A stretch of 64,000 nt of DNA, taken from contig NZ_JBBIFX010000001.1 of the NCBI RefSeq assembly GCF_037543845.1, forward strand, positions 1,674,001-1,738,000, given 5' to 3'. Below the pieces are notes generated by a model. It was not told the DNA's origin. It did not search any database and was given only the letters and a program-made list of their open reading frames with translations. The position numbers and the translations under genes were made by a program. This DNA is from Gymnodinialimonas ulvae. GTDB taxonomy: Bacteria; Pseudomonadota; Alphaproteobacteria; Rhodobacterales; Rhodobacteraceae. Positions 58,526-64,000 of this stretch are shown one piece after another. Every line of letters starts with the position of its first letter. Positions within the stretch are counted from its first letter, which is position 1.

Positions 58526-59287
58526 ATGGAACATTCGGGACGACACGCAGTGGTCACGGGCGGCGGCACGGGCATCGGGCTTGGCATCGCCATGGGCCTC
58601 GCCGAGGCCGGGGCCGAGGTCACGATCACCGGTCGCAACCAGGCACGCCTCGACGCCATCGCCGCAGATCACCCGCGCCTGCATGCCCTGCGCATGAATG
58701 TCGACAACGTCGAAAGCGTGCGCAACGGCATCGCCACCGCCGCCCAGGCGCGCGGCCGGATTGCCATCTGCATCGCCAATGCGGGCATTGCCGAACCCGC
58801 CCGTTTTGCCAAGGAAACGCCGGAACACTGGCGCGCCATCATGGCCACGAACCTCGACGGCGTGTTCCTCACGTTTCAGGCCGCGATGGCCACTCTCGGG
58901 CGCGACGAATGGGGCCGGATGATCGCCATTTCTTCCATCGCGGGGCTGCGCGGGTTGAAAGGAGCGATTGCCTACACGGCCTCCAAACACGGTGTCATCG
59001 GCCTGATCCGGGGGTTGAGCGAGGAATACATGGGCTCCAACATGACGTTCAACGCGCTCTGTCCAGGCTATGTCGACACCCCCATCGTCGACCGCAATGC
59101 CGCCCAGATCGCCGAGCATCAGGGCATCTCCGAGGCCGATGCCCGCGCCGCCCTGGCCCGCGCCAATCGCCACAAGAAATTGCTCGACACCTCCGAAATC
59201 ACCGCCAGCGCGCTCTGGCTTTGCTCGGATGCGGCGGGTTCGGTGAACGGGCAGGCGATCCAGATTGCGGGCGGCCATGTGACTTGA
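58526..59287 (+). CDS. short-chain dehydrogenase (3-hydroxybutyrate/3-hydroxyacyl dehydrogenase-like)
   Basis: A 253-residue SDR: TGGGTGIGLGIAMGLAEAGA cofactor loop, IANAGIAEP (NAG), catalytic Ser in AISSIAGLRG, YTASKHGVIGL for Tyr and Lys, and the C-terminal LCSDAAGSVNGQAIQIAGGH. It resembles NAD(P)-dependent 3-hydroxyacyl or 3-hydroxybutyrate dehydrogenases; the substrate is not fixed. GGGAGGGCGG precedes the ATG. It is divergent from pntA across 181 bases, so it probably has its own promoter. Confidence 0.88.
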   Translation: MEHSGRHAVVTGGGTGIGLGIAMGLAEAGAEVTITGRNQARLDAIAADHPRLHALRMNVDNVESVRNGIATAAQARGRIAICIANAGIAEPARFAKETPEHWRAIMATNLDGVFLTFQAAMATLGRDEWGRMIAISSIAGLRGLKGAIAYTASKHGVIGLIRGLSEEYMGSNMTFNALCPGYVDTPIVDRNAAQIAEHQGISEADARAALARANRHKKLLDTSEITASALWLCSDAAGSVNGQAIQIAGGHVT

Positions 59288-59454
59288 ACGCCGACCTCAA
59301 GGCGCAATTGTTCTGCCTTTCCGGGGGGTTGCACCGTTCGGTATACAATTGCACCCCACCAACCCTTTCAAATCATTGAATTTTCCGGTTTACACCTGCG
59401 TTCATTCGCCTATGTGGAAGATCAACATCTATTGGCACGAAAGCCCTACGGTCC

Positions 59455-60738
59455 ATGCCCCTTGAAGACCATCCGCTGCGCTATCAGCTGTCCAACGAAC
59501 TTCACGCGCGCCCGTTTCCCACCGTGTCCTGCCCCGGTCAGGCGGTCTATCTCGCGATCAAGCCCGCGAAACAGGCCGCCAAACGCGACCGCGCGCGCGA
59601 CCGGGCGCACCTGCTTGCGCTGCTCGATCGCTTCGGCGCGCAACATCCCGGCCCGGACGCCACGCATTACTTCGCCCAACTCGGACGGTTCCACCTGAAG
59701 TGGGAAAGCCACACCGAATTCGTGACCTACACCGCTTTCCTCGAAAACGGCGCAGACCGCCCGTTCGATCCCGCCGCGTGGGAGGTGTTTCCAGAGGATT
59801 GGCTTGATGAGGCCCCCGGCACCCGCATCACCTCCGCCCATATCCGCTACGTCGATGCGCCCGGGGACGAGGCCGATATCGTCGATCAGATTACCGAATG
59901 GTTCGTGCCCGAAAGCCTCACGGCCTCACGCGTTCTGGACGACGCCGCCATCGTCGCGGGCGATTTCCGCATCGACAGTGCCGGGCACATGCGCTTTGCC
60001 ATCTTCACGCAACCCAACACCGGCGCGCGGCGGATCGGGCGCATCGTGCAGCGCATCTGCGAGATCGAAACCTACAAGACCATGTCGATGCTCGGGTTTC
60101 CGCGCGCCCACGAGATCTCGCGCCAGATGGCGGAGATCGACGTGCGCCTCTCGTCTCTGGTCGGGGATCTGACCGGAGATGTCAGCAAACCCGATGAAAC
60201 GCTCAACGATCTGCTTTCGGCGGCGGCGGAGCTTGAGAAATTGCAAACCGAATCGGCCTTCCGTTTCGGCGCGACCGGGGCCTATGAGGCGATTGTGAAC
60301 CAGCGCATCGCCGTGTTGCGCGAGGAGCGTTTCCAGGGTCGCCAGACCTTCGCGGAGTTCATGACGCGGCGCTTCGATCCGGCCATGCGCACCGTGAAAT
60401 CGACCGAGGCCCGCCTGTTGGGCATGACCGACCGGGCACTGCGGGCCGGAGACCTGCTTCGAACCCGCGTCGATGTGGACCGTTCGGCGCAGAACCAGCA
60501 ATTGCTCGAATCGATGGATGCGCGGTCCGACCTGCAGTTGCGGCTGCAGAAAACGGTCGAGGGGCTGTCGATTGTCGCGATCAGCTACTACGCGCTGAAC
60601 CTCGTGATCTACCTGATCCGGCCCATGGCGGACCCCCTTGGCGTGTCCGAGGGCCTGCTGACGGCGGGCGCGGTCTTGCCGGTGGTGTTCGCGGTCTGGC
60701 TCGTCGTGCGTTCTATCCGCAAGAGCATCGAGAAATAG
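59455..60738 (+). CDS. DUF3422 family membrane-anchored protein
   Basis: A 427-residue protein with the DUF3422 pattern: HPLRYQLSNELHARPFPTVS at the start, RFHLKWESHTEFVTYTAFLE, and a C-terminal pair of hydrophobic helices (TVEGLSIVAISYYALNLVIY; VLPVVFAVWLVVRSIRK). The middle is helical and includes LRTRVDVDRSAQNQQLLESM. The family is conserved in alpha- and betaproteobacteria and its function is unknown. Placement in the inner membrane with the large part in the cytosol is likely. Confidence 0.9.
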   Translation: MPLEDHPLRYQLSNELHARPFPTVSCPGQAVYLAIKPAKQAAKRDRARDRAHLLALLDRFGAQHPGPDATHYFAQLGRFHLKWESHTEFVTYTAFLENGADRPFDPAAWEVFPEDWLDEAPGTRITSAHIRYVDAPGDEADIVDQITEWFVPESLTASRVLDDAAIVAGDFRIDSAGHMRFAIFTQPNTGARRIGRIVQRICEIETYKTMSMLGFPRAHEISRQMAEIDVRLSSLVGDLTGDVSKPDETLNDLLSAAAELEKLQTESAFRFGATGAYEAIVNQRIAVLREERFQGRQTFAEFMTRRFDPAMRTVKSTEARLLGMTDRALRAGDLLRTRVDVDRSAQNQQLLESMDARSDLQLRLQKTVEGLSIVAISYYALNLVIYLIRPMADPLGVSEGLLTAGAVLPVVFAVWLVVRSIRKSIEK

Positions 60739-60771
60739 CGCGCGACTTTGCGGTTGCGGGGAGCTGGCAAG

Positions 60772-60804
60772 GGGCAGGCGACCTGTATCTGGCGGATTTT
60801 TTTT
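60772..60804 (+). terminator. possible weak terminator between convergent genes
   Basis: A short CAGG/CCTG stem followed shortly by a run of eight T residues (60797-60804), then an AT-rich GAGTATTTTTGAAAC stretch. The stem is weak and not directly adjacent to the T run. Confidence 0.35.
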
Positions 60805-60858
60805 GAGTATTTTTGAAACAAGGAAGATGGGCCTGCGCGCTGAGCCCGTCCGTGCGCC

Positions 60859-62508
60859 TTATGGCGCGCGCAGGGCGCGGCGCAGGATTTTGCCCGTTGC
60901 GGTCATCGGCAGGCTGTCGCGCCTGTGGATCTGGCGCGGCACCAGGTGGGCGGAGACCTTGTCGCGCACGAGGGCCTTGAGGGTCGCGTCGTCCACAATG
61001 GCGCCCGGGCGCAGCACCACATGGGCCACGACGATTTCGGTTCGGATCGGGTCGGGCCAGCCCACCACTGCGGCCATCGTCACATCGGGATGGGCACACA
61101 GCGCCTGTTCGATCTCCACCGGGCCGATGCGATACCCGGCCGAGGTGATAACGTCGTCGTCGCGGGCGTGGAAGATCATCTGCCCGTCGCTTTGTCGTGT
61201 CGCCAGATCGCCGGTGCGCAGCCAGCCATCCACAACCTTCGCCGCCGTCGCCTCGGGCTTGTTCCAATAGCGCAGCATCATCACCGGATCGGGGGCCGCG
61301 ACACAAATTTCGCCGATCTCGCCGCCCGAGACCGGTTTATCGGCGGGGCCCAGGACCGCCACGTCGTGGCCAGGGACCGGCAGGCCCATCGCACCAGAGG
61401 TGCGTCTAAATAAGGAGTCGGCACCGGAGGTGCGTTTAGATAAAGAATCGGCGCCGGGTTGCCGCGTCATCACACCATCGCAGGCCGCCACAACCAGGTT
61501 TGCCTCGGTCTGACCGTAGAATTCGTTGATCGGGCAATGCAGCGTCTCGCGGCCCCAATCCAACAGGTCACCGCCAAGCGCCTCGCCGCCCGATCCGATG
61601 GCGCGCAGCGCAAGGCCTGTGGGCGCCTTGGTCTGCCGCAAGAGGCGCAGCGCCGTGGGCGGCAGGAAGCTGATCGTGACGGGGTGGCGCTTGAGGAAGG
61701 CGAACGCGGCATCGGGGTCGAATTTCGCGAACCGGTGTGACATCTGCGGCACGCCGTAGAAAAGGCACGGCACCGCCATATCCATCAGCCCGCCGATCCA
61801 CGCCCAATCCGCCGGGGTCCACCCGAGATCCCCGGTCTTCGGAAAGCCTCCGTAGGCCAGCTCCAGACACGGCAGATGCCCGTAGAGGAACCGATGCGCA
61901 TGCAAGACGCCCTTCGGATCACCCGTCGTGCCCGAGGTGTAGATCATCACCGCCGGGTCTCTAGCCGCCGTCTGCGCCATCGCAAAACCGCGCGCGTCGC
62001 AGGCCATGGCCGTGTCCAGCGCAAGCGCGCCCGCGCGGTCCGTCGTTGACACGATCAACGCATCCCCCGCCACCGCGCGCACCCGCTCTTCGAAATCGCC
62101 ATCCACGATCACCGCCGCCGCGCCGCTGTCGCGCAACCGGTAGCGCAGCGCGTCTTCGCCGAACAACGTAAACAGCGGCAGAGAGATCGCCCCGAGCTTC
62201 CACGCCGCCAGATGCGCGACCAGAACGCGCGGGTTCTGCGCCATGGCAATCGCCACCCGGTCGCCGCGCCCGACACCCTTCCCGGCCAGGGCCACGGCCA
62301 ACCCGTCAGAGGCGCGCTTGAGATCCCCGAAGGTCCATATCTCGTCGGGCGGGCCGATGTGGCGCACGGCCACGCGGTCGGGGTCGCGGCGCGCCCACCG
62401 CTCGCAACAGACCTCGGCCAGGTTCAACGCCTGCGGGATGTCCCACGCGAAACCGGCCCGCATCGCGGACCAATCGTCAAGCTCCCGGATCAGACGCCTA
62501 TTCGGCAA
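60859..62508 (-). CDS. AMP-dependent acyl-CoA synthetase
   Basis: A 549-residue adenylate-forming enzyme with YTSGTTGDPKGVLHAHRFLY, EFYGQTEANLVV, and C-terminal TGDLATRQSDGQMIFHARDD and MTATGKILRRAL (catalytic Lys). It most resembles acetyl/medium-chain acyl-CoA synthetases that activate short or aryl carboxylates. Between TRQPG and AMGLPVPGH it contains a 20-residue insertion made of two 10-residue repeats (ADSLSKRTSG, ADSLFRRTSG) encoded by a tandem 30-bp repeat. The TTG start at 62508 overlaps the lipoprotein gene; ATG 62463 is an alternative. Confidence 0.85.
   Translation of the reverse strand: MPNRRLIRELDDWSAMRAGFAWDIPQALNLAEVCCERWARRDPDRVAVRHIGPPDEIWTFGDLKRASDGLAVALAGKGVGRGDRVAIAMAQNPRVLVAHLAAWKLGAISLPLFTLFGEDALRYRLRDSGAAAVIVDGDFEERVRAVAGDALIVSTTDRAGALALDTAMACDARGFAMAQTAARDPAVMIYTSGTTGDPKGVLHAHRFLYGHLPCLELAYGGFPKTGDLGWTPADWAWIGGLMDMAVPCLFYGVPQMSHRFAKFDPDAAFAFLKRHPVTISFLPPTALRLLRQTKAPTGLALRAIGSGGEALGGDLLDWGRETLHCPINEFYGQTEANLVVAACDGVMTRQPGADSLSKRTSGADSLFRRTSGAMGLPVPGHDVAVLGPADKPVSGGEIGEICVAAPDPVMMLRYWNKPEATAAKVVDGWLRTGDLATRQSDGQMIFHARDDDVITSAGYRIGPVEIEQALCAHPDVTMAAVVGWPDPIRTEIVVAHVVLRPGAIVDDATLKALVRDKVSAHLVPRQIHRRDSLPMTATGKILRRALRAP
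61391..61450. repeat. tandem 30-bp repeat inside the acyl-CoA synthetase gene
   Basis: Two adjacent 30-bp units (61391-61420 and 61421-61450) match at 25 of 30 positions. Each begins with GCACC-(3 bases)-GGTGC, a small hairpin, and keeps the reading frame open. They encode exactly the two 10-residue repeats in the protein. Confidence 0.8.
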
Positions 62509-62983
62509 TCACCGTCACCGTCGGCAACGACGTCAGGTCCAACCCCAATGCCTGGAATGCCGCCAACGACAGGCGTGAGCCCGAACCCTGGGCACCCCCC
62601 GATGGCCGCGCCGCTACCTCGACCGTCGTGCCGTTGGGCGCAACGACCGTCGCAATCCGCTCGCGATCGACCAACGGTGTCTCGATCCACAACCCCGGCT
62701 CGGCCGCATCGCCCAGGCTCGCCACGGTAAAGCCACGCACCGCATCGCCCTGCGCCGTGTCGCCCTCGGCCACGGCGTCCGCGCGCAGAGCATCATCGCT
62801 CGGTGCGATGTCGGCCGCTTCGGCCTCGCCCACCTCGGGCTCCGTGATCACCGCGCCACCGCCACCGCCATCGCCACGCGCGAAGGGGCTGCTGCCCGCC
62901 GATCCGCCCTCGAACATCCCGCCAAGACCGCCGGAACACCCCGCCATCGCCAAAACCGCCACACCCAATGCAATAGGTCGCAT
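62498..62983 (-). CDS. probable lipoprotein
   Basis: A 161-residue protein with a lipobox signal peptide, MRPIALGVAVLAMAGCSGGL, cleaved before Cys16. The mature part starts with a Gly/Ser-rich linker, an acidic segment (EVGEAEAADIAPSDDALRAD), then a beta-rich domain (FTVASLGDAAEPGLWIETPL, LTSLPTVTVIAE). No named family recognised. GAGGAGG precedes the ATG. It is upstream of and overlaps the acyl-CoA synthetase start, so the two may be co-transcribed, though the functions seem unrelated. Confidence 0.78.
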   Translation of the reverse strand: MRPIALGVAVLAMAGCSGGLGGMFEGGSAGSSPFARGDGGGGGAVITEPEVGEAEAADIAPSDDALRADAVAEGDTAQGDAVRGFTVASLGDAAEPGLWIETPLVDRERIATVVAPNGTTVEVAARPSGGAQGSGSRLSLAAFQALGLDLTSLPTVTVIAE

Positions 62984-63085
62984 CTCGCACCTCCTCAAAA
63001 CCCTATTGCCGCAAATGCTATGCGCGCCCCGCATCCCTCGCAACCGTGACTTGCCCCGGCCCCGGCACGCGCATACGGTTCCCCC

Positions 63086-64000
63086 ATGGACCAGACCGCC
63101 CCGCTTATCGACCCGTTCCAACGCGCCATCACCTATCTGCGCGTCAGCGTCACCGACCGCTGCGATTTCCGCTGCGTCTATTGCATGTCCGAAAACATGC
63201 AGTTCCTGCCCAAGAAGGAACTCCTCACCCTCGAAGAACTGGACCGGATGTGTTCCACCTTCATCCATCTGGGCGTGCGCAAGTTGCGTATCACCGGGGG
63301 GGAGCCGCTGGTCCGCCGCGATATCATGACCTTCTTTCAGGGCATGACGCGCCACCTTGAGGCCGGGACGCTCGATGAATTGACCCTGACAACCAATGGC
63401 AGCCAATTGGCCCGCTTTGCCGAACCGCTGGCCGCCGCCGGGGTGCGCCGGATCAACGTCTCCCTCGATACGCTGGACGGGGCGAAATTCGCCGAAGTCA
63501 CCCGGTGGGGCCGCTTGCAACAGGTGCTTGATGGCATCGACGCGGCCCAATCGGCGGGCCTGCGCGTCAAGATCAACGCCGTCGCGCTCAAGAACTTCAA
63601 CGAGGATGAGCTGTTCACCCTGCAGGAATGGTGCGCCAGCCGTGACATGGACCTGACCTTTATCGAAGTCATGCCGATGGGCGATCTGGGCAACGAAGAC
63701 CGGCTTGATCAATATTGGTCGCTCAAGGATCTGCGCGCGCGGCTGGCCGAACGCTTCACGCTCACCGACCTGCCCCTGCGCACTGGCGGCCCGGCCCGCT
63801 ACGTGGAGCTTGCACAAACCGGACAGAAAATCGGCTTCATCACGCCACTGACCCACAATTTCTGCGAATCCTGCAACCGCGTGCGCCTGACCTGCACCGG
63901 GCAGCTTTACATGTGCCTGGGGCAGGAAGACATGGCCGACCTGCGCGCGCCATTGCGGGCCTCCGAGGGCAACGCGCTTCTCGAAGACGCCATCCGCGCC
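63086..64000 (+). CDS. moaA: GTP 3',8-cyclase MoaA (5' part, runs off the window)
   Basis: The first 305 residues of MoaA, the radical-SAM enzyme that converts GTP to 3',8-cyclo-7,8-dihydro-GTP, the first step of molybdopterin synthesis. The SAM cluster motif is C26-x3-C30-x2-C33 in RCDFRCVYCMSE. LRITGGEPLVRRD and the second-cluster cysteines in FCESCNRVRLTCTGQLYMCLG are all present. The family is usually about 330 residues, so only about 30 codons lie beyond the edge. No frame break is seen. No molybdenum-cofactor riboswitch is evident upstream. Confidence 0.95.
   Translation, partial: MDQTAPLIDPFQRAITYLRVSVTDRCDFRCVYCMSENMQFLPKKELLTLEELDRMCSTFIHLGVRKLRITGGEPLVRRDIMTFFQGMTRHLEAGTLDELTLTTNGSQLARFAEPLAAAGVRRINVSLDTLDGAKFAEVTRWGRLQQVLDGIDAAQSAGLRVKINAVALKNFNEDELFTLQEWCASRDMDLTFIEVMPMGDLGNEDRLDQYWSLKDLRARLAERFTLTDLPLRTGGPARYVELAQTGQKIGFITPLTHNFCESCNRVRLTCTGQLYMCLGQEDMADLRAPLRASEGNALLEDAIRA

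Noticed and set aside
1..64000. tRNA, rRNA, CRISPR array, insertion sequence or prophage
   Set aside because: I found no cloverleaf-like segment, no regularly spaced repeats, and no transposase, integrase or phage structural gene in the window.

Overview
The window reads as chromosomal DNA of a marine Rhodobacterales (roseobacter-type) alphaproteobacterium. The basis is its high-GC coding style, a PhyR-NepR-EcfG general stress response (GSR) locus, a complete beta-hydroxyaspartate cycle (bhc) cluster, a three-domain proton-translocating transhydrogenase, HemP, DUF1178, DUF1289 and DUF3422 proteins, and a MoaA at the right edge. I saw no rRNA, tRNA, CRISPR array, insertion sequence or prophage.

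Layout. 0-4 kb: a relic of an MscS channel, a Trk potassium uptake pair and a MATE exporter. 4-22 kb: a stress island built around phyR / nepR-ecfG-histidine kinase. The surrounding genes are small stress and envelope proteins (CsbD, DUF1328, PLDc_N, DUF2945, YqjD/YqjE-like), a formate/nitrite-type channel, Dps, a Crp/Fnr regulator, a phospholipase-D-like enzyme, topoisomerase IB, an AI-2E-type permease, and GdhA with a ThDP enzyme. The noteworthy point is that the short gaps in this stretch repeatedly carry GGAAC-N16-CGTT (or GGTT), the alphaproteobacterial EcfG promoter pattern. I count six exact CGTT sites, four with GGTT (two of them an overlapping divergent pair) and two weaker ones. Much of the island therefore looks like a physically clustered regulon next to its own sigma factor.

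22-28 kb: CueR/CopA copper export, a xylulokinase and 4-hydroxyphenylpyruvate dioxygenase. 28-34 kb: an SDR and bhcR facing bhcABCD, which assimilates glyoxylate (from glycolate) into oxaloacetate; candidate operators lie in the bhcR-bhcA gap. 34-37 kb: an acyl-CoA ligase, a BASS-family transporter and a pair of covarying mini-hairpins.

37-49.6 kb: a surface-polysaccharide-like cluster. It holds six glycosyltransferase-type proteins (one fused to a methyltransferase-like domain), two unrecognised proteins, and a sulfatase fused to RTX calcium-binding repeats that is probably exported by type I secretion. An AT-rich islet with one unrecognised membrane protein interrupts it. 49.7-55 kb: housekeeping and hypothetical genes, including Nudix, histone-deacetylase-fold, HemP and a second Dps. 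55-64 kb: pntAB, an SDR, DUF3422, an acyl-CoA synthetase carrying an in-frame duplicated 30-bp repeat, a lipoprotein and the 5' part of moaA.
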